Shown in pieces: positions 1 through 7,638 of a stretch of DNA of 64,000 nt. Both the position numbers and the translations under genes were made by a program. The notes beneath the pieces were generated by a model, which worked only from the letters and a program-made list of their open reading frames with translations, was not told where the DNA came from and searched no databases. The DNA comes from Micromonospora sp. MW-13. Its GTDB lineage: Bacteria; Actinomycetota; Actinomycetes; Mycobacteriales; Micromonosporaceae. Location of the stretch: contig NZ_QKKX01000032.1 in NCBI RefSeq assembly GCF_003434305.1, positions 1-64,000 on the forward strand, in the 5' to 3' direction. How positions within the stretch are numbered: the stretch's first letter is position 1; every line of letters starts with the position of its first letter.

Positions 1-99
1 TAGCGAACAAACTGATCGACGGTGATCCGACCCACAAGGGAGCGGCGCCCGCCCCACCGGCGCGGCGCGGGGCGCTCCGGCGGGGCTCCGCGGTGCGCG

Positions 100-1377
100 A
101 TGATGGACGCGCGGACCGACCGGGATCGCACCGGCAGCGCAGGGAGCGGGCAGAAGTTGATCAGCGTGCAGAACGACCCGCAGCCGACCGACCTCGGCGA
201 CGTGCGGGTCGCCAACCGGGCCGTGGTGCTGCGGCACGTGCGGGTGCACGCTCCCTGCTCCCGGGCCGACATCGCGGCGCGCACCGGGCTCAACAAGGCC
301 ACCGTCTCCAGCCTGGTCACCGAGCTGATCGACCGCCGGCTGCTGCGCGAGACCGGCCTGACCGAGCACCGGGTCGGCCGGCCGGCAACCATGCTCGTGC
401 TCGACGGCGAGCCGTACGCCGCCCTGGGTCTACAGATCGGCGCCGACGAACTGGTGGCGGTCGCGGTCGACCTCGGCGGCAACCGGCTGCTCACCTGGCG
501 TCGCGCCTTCGCCGCCCCCCTGTCGCCGCCGGACGAGGCGGTCCGCGCCCTGGCCGCGCTGGCCCGCCGGGCCGTCGCCCGGATCACCGGCCAGGGGCGG
601 GTCGTACTCGGCCTCACCGTCGGCGTGCCCGGCCTGGTCGACACGGCCGGCTGCGTGCCGCTGTCGCCCGCGCTCGGCTGGCGCGAGGTCCCCCTCGCCG
701 CCGCGCTGCGCGCCGCGCTGCGCGACCCGGAGTTCGCCGTCACGGCGGACAACGAGGCGAACCTCGCCGCCCTGGCCGAGCAGCGGCACGGCGCCCACGC
801 CGGGGCGGCCAACCTGGTCCACCTCACCGGCGGCGCCGGGATCGGCGCCGGAGTGATCGCCGACGGGCGACTGCTGCGCGGCGGGCGGGGCTTCGCCGGC
901 GAGGTCGGGCACCTGACCCTCGACCCGGCCGGCCCCGCCTGCACCTGCGGGCAGGCCGGCTGCCTGGAGGCACTGACCGGGCTGCCCGCGGTGGTACGCC
1001 GGCTGCTGCCCGACACCGCCGGGGACGGGCCGGTCACCGACTTCCTGCCGGAGCTCGACCGGATCCGGGCGCTGGCCGGGCAGGACGACCCGACCGTGCG
1101 GGCCGGCCTGGCCGAGATCGGCCGCCACCTCGGGCACGGGGTGGCCCTGCTGGCCAACGTGGTCAACCCCGAGGCGGTGCTGGTCGGCGGCCACTACGCG
1201 GCGCTGGGGCCGTGGCTGCTGCCCGCGGCCCAGGTCGAACTCGCCGCCCGGACCCTCGCGCCGGAGGCCGGCGGGTGCCGGCTGGAGGCGTCCACCCTGG
1301 GCGGCGCGGCGGCGGCGCTCGGCGGCGCGACCGCCGCGCTGAGCACCGTCGAGAGTGGCCGGTTGCCCACCCACTGA
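100..1377 (+). CDS. ROK-family transcriptional regulator
   Basis: This is a sugar-responsive repressor of the ROK (repressor, ORF, kinase) family, about 425 residues. An N-terminal winged HTH (NRAVVLRHV through ARTGLNKATVSSLVTELI) is followed by a glucokinase-like actin-fold domain. The zinc-binding ROK motif is visible as CTCGQAGCLEALTG, and the glycine-rich stretch TGGAGIGAGVIADG matches the sugar/ATP region. Starts at 100 or 103 (two adjacent ATGs) fit better than position 22, which would add an Arg/Pro-rich tail. It converges with the GerMN gene, 27 bp away, so its target is not obvious from the neighbours. The effector sugar cannot be read from the sequence. Family assignment is secure. 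Confidence 0.9.
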   Translation: MMDARTDRDRTGSAGSGQKLISVQNDPQPTDLGDVRVANRAVVLRHVRVHAPCSRADIAARTGLNKATVSSLVTELIDRRLLRETGLTEHRVGRPATMLVLDGEPYAALGLQIGADELVAVAVDLGGNRLLTWRRAFAAPLSPPDEAVRALAALARRAVARITGQGRVVLGLTVGVPGLVDTAGCVPLSPALGWREVPLAAALRAALRDPEFAVTADNEANLAALAEQRHGAHAGAANLVHLTGGAGIGAGVIADGRLLRGGRGFAGEVGHLTLDPAGPACTCGQAGCLEALTGLPAVVRRLLPDTAGDGPVTDFLPELDRIRALAGQDDPTVRAGLAEIGRHLGHGVALLANVVNPEAVLVGGHYAALGPWLLPAAQVELAARTLAPEAGGCRLEASTLGGAAAALGGATAALSTVESGRLPTH

Positions 1378-1404
1378 GCAGGTCGAACCCGGACGGCCGG
1401 CCCG

Positions 1405-2064
1405 TCAGCGGACGGCGGTCAGGGAGAGGTAGTCGGCGGCCGTCAGCGGCTGGGCGGAGAGCGAGCCGTCCGCCCGGGGCACCCCGAGGGGTCGGCCGCC
1501 GCGCAGGAACGACACGGTGGTGACGTCGTCGCGGGCGGCGAGGGTGCAGACGATCTGCCCGAACGCCAGGACCTCGTCGCTGCGGCCGGTGTCGTCGCCG
1601 GTCTGGCCGACCGTCACCCGGGCCAGGCCGCCCACGACGTCCGCGACGGCGGCGCTCATCGCCCCCGGCAACGCGCTGGTCAGCCCGACGTCCCGCTCGA
1701 CAGCGGTGGGGCCGGCGAGCAGGTCGCGCAGTTGGGCGTCGGCGCCGGGCGCGCGGTCGACGCGGCGGAGCACCGGCACCAGCCGGTCGTCCCGGACGAA
1801 GCACAGCGTCTGGGTGACCCGGCCGGTCGGGGCGGTACTGCCGGCGGTCGCCGGGGACGGGAACGGCCCGGGCGGGACCTCGACCGCCCGGGGCCGATCC
1901 TCGGCGGGCACCCCGCAGGCGGACGCCAGGACGAGCAGCCCGGCCAGGAGGGCCGGGACGACGCCACGCCGGGCGAGCCCCGGCAGCCCGGCGCGGCCGG
2001 TTCCCCCGCCCCGGTCGCCGCCCACGGCGGGCGCTCCGGCGCGGGCTCCGGCGAGGCGGGTCAC
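1405..2064 (-). CDS. GerMN-domain lipoprotein
   Basis: A secreted lipoprotein of 219 residues. The N-terminus has a hydrophobic segment (PALLAGLLVLAS) ending in a lipobox-like LASAC, so the mature protein probably starts at that Cys and is anchored outside the membrane. The rest (LPVLRRVDRAPGADAQLRDLLAGPT through VCTLAARDDVTTVSFLRGG) follows the GerMN fold seen in spore-germination GerM and in LpqB. The GTG start at 2064 overlaps the stop of the histidine kinase gene, so it is translationally coupled. The layout response regulator, kinase, GerMN lipoprotein resembles mtrA-mtrB-lpqB, though the proteins are smaller. It may modulate the kinase from the cell surface (inference). Confidence 0.8.
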   Translation of the reverse strand: MTRLAGARAGAPAVGGDRGGGTGRAGLPGLARRGVVPALLAGLLVLASACGVPAEDRPRAVEVPPGPFPSPATAGSTAPTGRVTQTLCFVRDDRLVPVLRRVDRAPGADAQLRDLLAGPTAVERDVGLTSALPGAMSAAVADVVGGLARVTVGQTGDDTGRSDEVLAFGQIVCTLAARDDVTTVSFLRGGRPLGVPRADGSLSAQPLTAADYLSLTAVR

Positions 2065-3440
2065 GGCAGGCTCCCGGGCAGGGTGACGTGGAACCGGGCA
2101 CCCCCGCCGGGGCGGTCACCCACGCCGGCCCGCCCGCCGTGGGCGGTGGCGTGCTGGGCGACCAGGGCCAGGCCGAGGCCGGTGCCGTCGCCGGTGCCTC
2201 GGGCGTGGGCGGCCCGGCCCCGGACGAAACGGTCGAAGATGGCCTCCCGATCCTCCATTCGCACCCCCGGGCCGTCGTCGTCCACCTCGATCACGCCGGC
2301 GTCGCCGTCGCGCGACAGCCGCAGCGCGACCGGACCGGCCCCGTAGCGGGCCGCGTTGTCGAGCAGGTTCACCAGCACCTGCGCGACGCGCCGCTGCTCC
2401 ACCTGCCACGTCCGTGGCGTGCCCGCCGTCAGTCGCACCAGCGAGGCCGGCAGGTCCCGCTCGACGCAGGCCCGCCGGGCCAACTCCGCCACGTCGACCG
2501 GGGCACGGTGGGCGGGCTGGTCGCTACGGGCCAGGTCGATCAGGTCGTTGACCAGCCGCTGAAAGCGCTCGATCTCGTCGGCGACGAGACCGGCGGCGGT
2601 GGCGGTGCGCTCGTCGTGGTGCTCCCGCCGCCGTTGCAGGACGCTGGCCGCCGCGGCGAGGGTCTGCAACGGCGAGCGCAGTTCGTGGCTGACGTCGGCG
2701 GCGAACCGGCGGTCCCGGTCGATCCGGCGGGCCAACTGGTCGACCATGTGGTTGAACGAGGTGGACAGCCGGGTGAGGTCGGGGTCGGTGGCCGGGTCGA
2801 GGCGGGCGGTCAGCTCACCGGCGGCGATCTTCTCCGCGGCGTTGGCGACCGCGGTCAGCGGACGCAGGCCGTGCCGGGTGGCGTACCAGCCCAGCGCCGC
2901 GCCGGAGCCGGCCACCATGATGGCCACGGCGGTCAGGGTCAGGGCCAGCGCCTGGAACGTCCGTTCCAGCTCGCCCAGCGAGTTGACCTCGTAGTACGTC
3001 GCCGAGCCGGACAGCGGCACCCCGACCAGCAGGGCGGCCTGACCGTCGACGCGGACCCGCTGCACGGCCGGCTCCCCGGCGCCGACGAGCCGTTGCAGCG
3101 CCTCGGGGACGGCGGCGGTGAGCCCGACGTCGGCGGTGCGGGCGTGCCAGTCGCCGTCGAGGTTCAGCAGCGCCCGGCGGCTGCCGCCGGTGTCCAGCGA
3201 GCGCAGCACCTCCACCACGTCCGGCTCGTCGGTGTCCAGGCCGTTGCGCACCACGGCGGCGTCGAAGTACGCGGCCCGCACGGCGGTGTGCTCCCGTTCG
3301 TCCAGCAGGGACCGGCGGGTCAGCTCGTACGAGACCAGCGCCATCGAGGCGGCCAGCAGCAGGGCCCCGGCGGCGAACGCCGCGGTGACCCGGGCACGCA
3401 GGCCGAGGCGACGCCGCGCGGGCGGGCGGGGGCCGGTCAT
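2061..3440 (-). CDS. two-component sensor histidine kinase
   Basis: A membrane sensor kinase of 459 residues. There is a TM segment near residues 20-42, an extracellular sensor region, and a second TM near 170-190 (LTAVAIMVAGSGAALGWYA). A HAMP domain follows (LRPLTAVANAAEKIAAGELTARL), then HisKA with the phospho-acceptor His in FAADVSHELRSPLQTL, and HATPase_c with the N box (LVNLLDNAARYG), DDGPG and TGLGLAL. The start at 3440 is chosen because ATGA overlaps the stop of the response regulator; a longer reading frame would run back through that gene. It should phosphorylate the regulator encoded immediately upstream. The signal is unknown. Confidence 0.93.
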   Translation of the reverse strand: MTGPRPPARRRLGLRARVTAAFAAGALLLAASMALVSYELTRRSLLDEREHTAVRAAYFDAAVVRNGLDTDEPDVVEVLRSLDTGGSRRALLNLDGDWHARTADVGLTAAVPEALQRLVGAGEPAVQRVRVDGQAALLVGVPLSGSATYYEVNSLGELERTFQALALTLTAVAIMVAGSGAALGWYATRHGLRPLTAVANAAEKIAAGELTARLDPATDPDLTRLSTSFNHMVDQLARRIDRDRRFAADVSHELRSPLQTLAAAASVLQRRREHHDERTATAAGLVADEIERFQRLVNDLIDLARSDQPAHRAPVDVAELARRACVERDLPASLVRLTAGTPRTWQVEQRRVAQVLVNLLDNAARYGAGPVALRLSRDGDAGVIEVDDDGPGVRMEDREAIFDRFVRGRAAHARGTGDGTGLGLALVAQHATAHGGRAGVGDRPGGGARFHVTLPGSLP

Positions 3441-4123
3441 CGTTGCAGCTTGTAGCCGAGCCCGCGCAGGGTCACCAGGTGCTCGGGGTTGGCCGGGTCC
3501 GGTTCGATCTTCTGCCGCAGCCGGCCGACGTGCACGTCGACCAGCCGCTCGTCGCCGGTGTCGTACCCCCAGACCCGTTGCAGCAGTTGCTGGCGGGACA
3601 GCACCCGGCCGGCGTGCTCGGCCAGCTCGCACAACAGCCGGAACTCGGTGCGGGTCACCGGCACCCGGTGCCCGGCCCGGCGCACCTCCCCCGCCTCGGG
3701 GCTGACCTCCAGGTCGCCGAAGGTCAGCACCAGCACCGGTTCGGCCACCGCCGGGACGACGGCGCGGGCGCGCCGGCGCAGGGCGCGCAGCCGGGCGGTC
3801 AACTCCTTGATCGCCACGGGCTTGACGACGTAGTCGTCGGCGCCGGCCTCCAGGGCGGCCACGATGTCGTGGGTGTCGTCGCGGGCGCTGACCACCACGA
3901 TCGGCACGTCGTCGTCGCGGCGCAGGTGGCGGATGCACTCGAAGCCGTCCAGGCCCGGCAGCATCAGGTCGACCAGGACGTAGTCGGCCGGGTCCCGGCG
4001 CTGGGCGCGCAACCCCTCCTCGGCCGTGGCCGCGCCGTGGGCGTCGTAGCCCTCGTCCTCCAACGCGAGCAGCAGCGCCAGCCGGATCCGGTCGTCGTCC
4101 TCGATCACCAGTACGGACGTCAT
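3437..4123 (-). CDS. OmpR/PhoB-type response regulator
   Basis: A DNA-binding response regulator of 228 residues. The receiver domain has the acidic pair in VIEDDDR, the phospho-Asp in LVDLMLPGLDG and the conserved Lys in DDYVVKPV. A winged-helix OmpR domain follows, ending in VDVHVGRLRQKIEPDP and LRGLGYKLQR. The ATG at 4123 gives the standard N-terminus MTSVLVIEDD; upstream extensions have no family character. It is first in a three-gene operon with the kinase and the GerMN lipoprotein, all coupled by 4-bp overlaps. The divergent STAS gene starts about 150 bp away, so both promoters lie between them. Confidence 0.95.
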   Translation of the reverse strand: MTSVLVIEDDDRIRLALLLALEDEGYDAHGAATAEEGLRAQRRDPADYVLVDLMLPGLDGFECIRHLRRDDDVPIVVVSARDDTHDIVAALEAGADDYVVKPVAIKELTARLRALRRRARAVVPAVAEPVLVLTFGDLEVSPEAGEVRRAGHRVPVTRTEFRLLCELAEHAGRVLSRQQLLQRVWGYDTGDERLVDVHVGRLRQKIEPDPANPEHLVTLRGLGYKLQR

Positions 4124-4275
4124 ACCGGAATCATCCCCAAGGCCGTACGCCGGCGGCCAACCGTGTCCTGCGGATGGCGGATTTGTCACGCAACTGTCAC
4201 ACGTCCGCGTGGTGCCCGCCAACCCCGGCCGGCACGGTGGTGGGCGTTCGGGTCCGCGACGGAAGGGGTACGGCC

Positions 4276-4722
4276 GTGACGACGCCGCTGGCACGCCGGG
4301 AGTGCACGATTCCCCTGGTCGAGGTGGCCGTGACCGAGTTCGACCTGGCCTGCCTGCCGGAGACCGGCGCCGTGTTCGACCGGCTGCTCGCCCTGCGCCC
4401 CGCCCAGGTCGTGGTCGACCTGTCCGGCTGCCGGCACATCGACGCCGCCGCGATCGGGCTGCTGCTCGACGTGCACCGGCGACTCACCCGCGCCGACGCG
4501 GTGCTCACCGTACGTGACCCGAACCCGCGCATCTGGCGCATCCTGCAGTCCGCCCGCCTGGACCAGGTCCTGCCGATCGTCGCCGGCCGCACGCCGGGCG
4601 CCGACCGGTCCGACGGGTCCCCCGCGCCGGGGCCCGACCGGGCGGGGTCGACGCCCGCCGGCCGGGCGGCCGTGCCGGTGCGGGGACTGCCCGGCGCGGC
4701 GTCGGCCGGAGGGCCGCGTTGA
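4276..4722 (+). CDS. STAS-domain protein (anti-sigma factor antagonist type)
   Basis: A small cytosolic protein of 148 residues with a STAS domain. The core VVVDLSGCRHIDAAAIGLLLDVHRRL resembles the phosphorylation-loop region of SpoIIAA/RsbV anti-anti-sigma factors, but the usual D-S-S/T-G is replaced by HIDAAA. The serine normally phosphorylated is therefore missing, so it may not be switched by an anti-sigma kinase. The last 45 residues are low-complexity Gly/Pro/Ala/Arg. The GTG start at 4276 is preceded by a GAAGGGG ribosome site. It is followed closely by two other small proteins (GlsB-like and BON), which suggests a small stress-related operon. No sigma or anti-sigma partner lies beside it. 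Confidence 0.7.
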   Translation: MTTPLARRECTIPLVEVAVTEFDLACLPETGAVFDRLLALRPAQVVVDLSGCRHIDAAAIGLLLDVHRRLTRADAVLTVRDPNPRIWRILQSARLDQVLPIVAGRTPGADRSDGSPAPGPDRAGSTPAGRAAVPVRGLPGAASAGGPR

Positions 4723-4753
4723 GCCACCGCACCCTCCACGCCCAGGAGCAACC

Positions 4754-5023
4754 GTGACCGTCACCGGGCTCGTCAGCGCCCTTCTCGTCGGACTCGTCGT
4801 CGGGGCCCTCGGCCGGCTCGTCGTCCCCGGACGGCAGACCGCGCCGTGCTGGCTCACCCTGGTCGTCGGCGTGGTCGCCGCCCTGCTCGGCACCATCCTC
4901 GCCCGCCTCGTCGGCGTGGCCGGGACCGGCTTCCGGTTCCAGGACCTGCTCGTGCAGGTCGGGCTGGCCGGGGTCGGCGTCGTCCTGGTGGCGGCCACCG
5001 CCGGCCGCTCCGGCTCCGCCTAG
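4754..5023 (+). CDS. GlsB/YeaQ/YmgE-family small membrane protein
   Basis: A small integral membrane protein of 89 residues with three hydrophobic segments: VSALLVGLVVGALGRLVV, WLTLVVGVVAALLGTILARL and VGLAGVGVVLVAA. Size, segment spacing and the glycine pattern fit the GlsB/YeaQ/YmgE (transglycosylase-associated) family, found in many bacteria and often stress-induced. Its molecular role is not known. The GTG start at 4754 has an AGGAGC ribosome site at 4744-4749. It lies 31 bp after the STAS gene and about 40 bp before the BON gene, probably in one transcript. Confidence 0.8.
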   Translation: MTVTGLVSALLVGLVVGALGRLVVPGRQTAPCWLTLVVGVVAALLGTILARLVGVAGTGFRFQDLLVQVGLAGVGVVLVAATAGRSGSA

Positions 5024-5061
5024 GCACCCCGACACCGCGCACCGAGAAGGGACCATCCCCC

Positions 5062-5361
5062 GTGGTCATTCCCTGGCCGTCCCCCGACGACCACTTCTGG
5101 ACCGCCGACCCCGACGGGCCCGAGCCACCGCAGGAGGACACCCGGCTCGCCGCCGCCGTCGCCCGACGGCTCGGCGGCGACCCGGCCGTCCGCCACGAGC
5201 CGGTCACCGTCAGCGTGCAGAACCGGGTCGTCATCCTCACCGGGATCGTCGCCGATCCGCGGGCCCGCCGCATCGCCGGGGAGCTGGCCTGGACGGTCAC
5301 CGACGTCGTCGACGTCTGCAACGCCCTGCGGCTGGCCGAGCCGCGTCGCCCACGCCGGTGA
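5062..5361 (+). CDS. BON-domain protein
   Basis: A 99-residue protein with a single BON domain (about residues 28-92: DTRLAAAVARRLGGDP through DVVDVCNALRLAE), including the VQNRVVILTGIVADP strand-turn characteristic of the fold. BON domains bind phospholipid or other ligands. No signal peptide or membrane segment is present, so it is probably cytosolic. The GTG start at 5062 follows a GAGAAGGGA ribosome site. It is last in the STAS/GlsB/BON group and ends before a strong inverted-repeat terminator at 5418-5459. Confidence 0.75.
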   Translation: MVIPWPSPDDHFWTADPDGPEPPQEDTRLAAAVARRLGGDPAVRHEPVTVSVQNRVVILTGIVADPRARRIAGELAWTVTDVVDVCNALRLAEPRRPRR

Positions 5362-5417
5362 CCACGAGCCCCCGCGCCGCCGCCCGCCCGACCGCGGCGG
5401 CCCGGCCGGGCGTCACA

Positions 5418-5459
5418 CGCGGGGCCCGCAGCGCCGGCGCCAGCGCTGCGGGCCCCGCG
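5418..5459. terminator. bidirectional hairpin terminator
   Basis: Perfect 17-bp arms (5418-5434 and 5443-5459) flank an 8-nt loop. The hairpin lies between the convergent BON gene (stop 5361) and ECF sigma gene (stop 5488), so it probably ends both transcripts. No U tract is visible, as is usual for actinobacterial terminators. Confidence 0.75.
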
Positions 5460-5487
5460 GCGGCGGCGCGCCGCCGGGCCGGCCAGG

Positions 5488-6828
5488 TCAGCCGCCCGGG
5501 TGGGCCGCCGAGTCCGAACCGGCGCGGGGATCCGGCGGGTCGGGTGCCGGGTCCGACCGCCCGGGGACGCCGGCCGGTGTCCCCCGGCCGGGCGCAGGGG
5601 CCAGCGCCGTGGCGCGGTCGAGCAGGGCCCGGCGCTGGGGCCCGGGGCGGGACATCGCGGCGGCCCGCCGGAACAGGCCGGCGGCCCGGCCGGCGTCGCC
5701 ACGCCGGGCGGTGAGGTCGGCCTCCGCGGCCACGGCGAGCGGGTGGTCGTCCAGCGCCCCGCCGGTGCGGGCCTCGACGAGCAGCGCCAGCCCGGCGGCC
5801 GGCCCGTGCGCGTAGCCGTGCGCGACGGCCCGGTTCAGCGCCACCACCGGCGAGGGGTGCAGGCCGGCGAGCCGGTCGTACGCCGCGGCGATCGCCGGCC
5901 AGTCGGTGGCCGCCGCGGACGCGGCGGTGGCGTGGCAGGCGGCGATGCGGGCCTGCGCCGCGTACGGGCCGTCCCCGTCGACCCGGGCCAGCACCGCGAC
6001 CCCCTCGGCGATCGCCGCGTGGTCCCAGCGGCGGCGGTCCTGCTCGGCCAGGGGGACCAGGTTGCCGTCGACGTCCCGGCGGGCCTCGCGCCGGGAGTTC
6101 TGGAACAGGAACAGGGCCAGCAGGCCGGCGACCTCGCAGCGGCCGGGCATCAGCCGCTCCAGCAGCCGGGCCAGCCGGATCGCCTCGTCGGCGAAGGCGG
6201 GCTCGCCGTCGGCGTCGTACCCCCGGGTGAACAGCAGGTAGAGCACGGCCAGGACGCCCGGCAGCCGCTCGGCGAGGGCCGGCCCGGTCGGCACCCGGTA
6301 CGGGATGCCGGCCGCGGCGATCCGGGCCTTGGCCCGGGTCAGCCGCCGGGTCATGGTCGACTCGCCGACCAGGAACGCCCGGGCGATGTCGGCGGTCGGC
6401 ACCCCGCAGACCGTGCGCAGCGTCAACGCCACCCGCGCCTCGATCGCCAGCGCCGGGTGGCAGCAGGTGAACACCAGCCGCAGCCGGTCGTCCACGACCT
6501 CCTCCTCGCCGCCCGACCCGCCGGCCCGACCCTCGTCGGCGAGCTGGAGCAACGCCAGCTCGCGCAGCTTGCGGCGCTCGACGGCCGCGCGGCGCAGCAC
6601 GTCGACCGCCCGGTTGCGGGCCACGGTCATCAGCCAGCCGCCCGGGTTGGCCGGCACCCCCTCGGCGGGCCAGCGGTGCAGGGCGAGCGCCAGCGCCTCC
6701 TGGGCGCAGTCCTCGGCCAGGGTCCAGTCGCCGGTGACCCGGATCAGCGCGGCGACGATCCGGGCGTACGAGTCGGCGCACGCGGCCGAGGCGGCCCGGG
6801 CCACCTCGGCCGGGTGCGCGTGGGTCAC
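5488..6828 (-). CDS. ECF sigma factor, ECF42-type with C-terminal TPR-like extension
   Basis: An RNA polymerase sigma factor of 446 residues. Region 2 is at residues 20-90 (SYARIVAALIRVTGDWTLAEDCAQEALALAL, then PGGWLMTVARNRAVDVLRR), and region 4 at about 125-190 (RVALTLRTVCGVPTADIARAFLVGESTMTRRLTRAKARI). About 230 further residues of helical, TPR-like sequence follow, replacing an anti-sigma factor. This architecture with an adjacent YCII protein defines the ECF42 group. The GTG start at 6828 overlaps the YCII stop. The C-terminal 40 residues are Pro/Asp/Gly-rich and probably disordered. Target promoters are not identifiable here. Confidence 0.9.
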   Translation of the reverse strand: MTHAHPAEVARAASAACADSYARIVAALIRVTGDWTLAEDCAQEALALALHRWPAEGVPANPGGWLMTVARNRAVDVLRRAAVERRKLRELALLQLADEGRAGGSGGEEEVVDDRLRLVFTCCHPALAIEARVALTLRTVCGVPTADIARAFLVGESTMTRRLTRAKARIAAAGIPYRVPTGPALAERLPGVLAVLYLLFTRGYDADGEPAFADEAIRLARLLERLMPGRCEVAGLLALFLFQNSRREARRDVDGNLVPLAEQDRRRWDHAAIAEGVAVLARVDGDGPYAAQARIAACHATAASAAATDWPAIAAAYDRLAGLHPSPVVALNRAVAHGYAHGPAAGLALLVEARTGGALDDHPLAVAAEADLTARRGDAGRAAGLFRRAAAMSRPGPQRRALLDRATALAPAPGRGTPAGVPGRSDPAPDPPDPRAGSDSAAHPGG

Positions 6829-7160
6829 TGCTCGCCGTCGGCGAACGGCCGCAGCTCGATCCGCCCGGCGCGCGCCATCGGGTGGGTGCGGGCGACCTCG
6901 ACCGCCTCGTCCAGGTCGGCGCAGTCGAGCAGGTCGTAACCCACGATCACCTCCTTGGTCTCGGCGAACGGGCCGTCGGAGAGCAGCAGCTCGCCGTTGC
7001 GGACCCGGACCGTGGTGGCCGCCGACGTCGGGGCCAGCACGTTGCCCCGCACCCGCCGGCCCCGGCCGTCGTTCTCGGCGACCCACGCGTCGATGTCGGG
7101 TTGGGCGGTCGGGTCGGTGTCGGGCTCGGCGTCGGTGCAGACGAACATCATGAACTTCAC
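6825..7160 (-). CDS. YCII-related (DGPF) domain protein
   Basis: A 111-residue YCII/DGPF-domain protein: VKFMMFVCTDAEPDTD at the start and ELLLSDGPFAETKEVIVGYDLLDC in the centre, containing the DGPF motif. Such proteins are regularly encoded next to ECF42 sigma factors, as here, where the stop overlaps the sigma GTG. The GTG start at 7160 is favoured by a GAGGAGC ribosome site and because MKFM/VKFM is the usual N-terminus. The enzymatic role is not established. Confidence 0.88.
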   Translation of the reverse strand: MKFMMFVCTDAEPDTDPTAQPDIDAWVAENDGRGRRVRGNVLAPTSAATTVRVRNGELLLSDGPFAETKEVIVGYDLLDCADLDEAVEVARTHPMARAGRIELRPFADGEQ

Positions 7161-7329
7161 GGCTGTGCTCCTCGGTGTCGGGCTGTCACCAGGGTGACGA
7201 ACGGCTGACCCGGATCCGGACCGGGACCCGCCCACGAATTATCGGGCCGCACCAGCCACGACGTGAGCTACCGCATGGTGGAAGCGTCTTGCCTTCCGGC
7301 CGCACCCGTGCCACGCTACTCCACAGGAA

Positions 7330-7360
7330 TTCCTACAAGACACGTAGGGTTGATAGGGAA
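7330..7360 (+). promoter_or_regulatory. candidate operator of the sulfur operon (CCTAC-N7-GTAGG)
   Basis: An inverted repeat CCTAC (7332-7336), seven bases, GTAGG (7344-7348) lies 33 bp before the leader peptide start. A third half-site, ATAGGGAA, follows at 7353-7360. The same half-sites with the same 7-bp spacing occur upstream of the flavin reductase at 14406-14422. I infer a shared regulator binding site. This is the least GC-rich stretch of the intergenic region, so the promoter is probably here. Confidence 0.5.
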
Positions 7361-7380
7361 AGCCGGAAGGGGTGCCGCCG

Positions 7381-7488
7381 ATGACATGTGAGCCGACGGC
7401 CACGGCCGCCGTCCCCGCCGCCCTGCGTGGGCCCGCGCTGACCGCCCGGCGGTACGTCGACCACGGGCTGTTCGGCAGCTGTCGCTGA
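7381..7488 (+). CDS. short leader peptide of the sulfur operon
   Basis: A 35-codon ORF with a GGAAGGGG ribosome site 9 nt before its ATG, located 150 bp before the desulfinase gene. The C-terminus RYVDHGLFGSCR matches the pattern of putative leader peptides that precede sulfur-uptake and cysteine genes in Actinobacteria (R-R/Y-H/Y-V-D-L, ending in Cys-Arg). By analogy with cysteine-responsive leader ORFs in mycobacteria, slow translation of the Cys codon could control expression of the downstream operon. A shorter start nearer the conserved tail is possible. Codon third positions are mostly G or C. The function is inferred. Confidence 0.6.
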   Translation: MTCEPTATAAVPAALRGPALTARRYVDHGLFGSCR

Positions 7489-7638
7489 CGCCGGCACCCG
7501 CCCCGCCCGCACCACCCCCCGCGCGCACCCCGACCCGGCCCGCCGTCGGCCCGCGCGTTCCCGCCGCGCGCCCCGGCCGCCGACCGGTGGCCGCCCCGCG
7601 CCGGATCCCCGCCTGCCTGCCAGAACCGGAGAACAACC

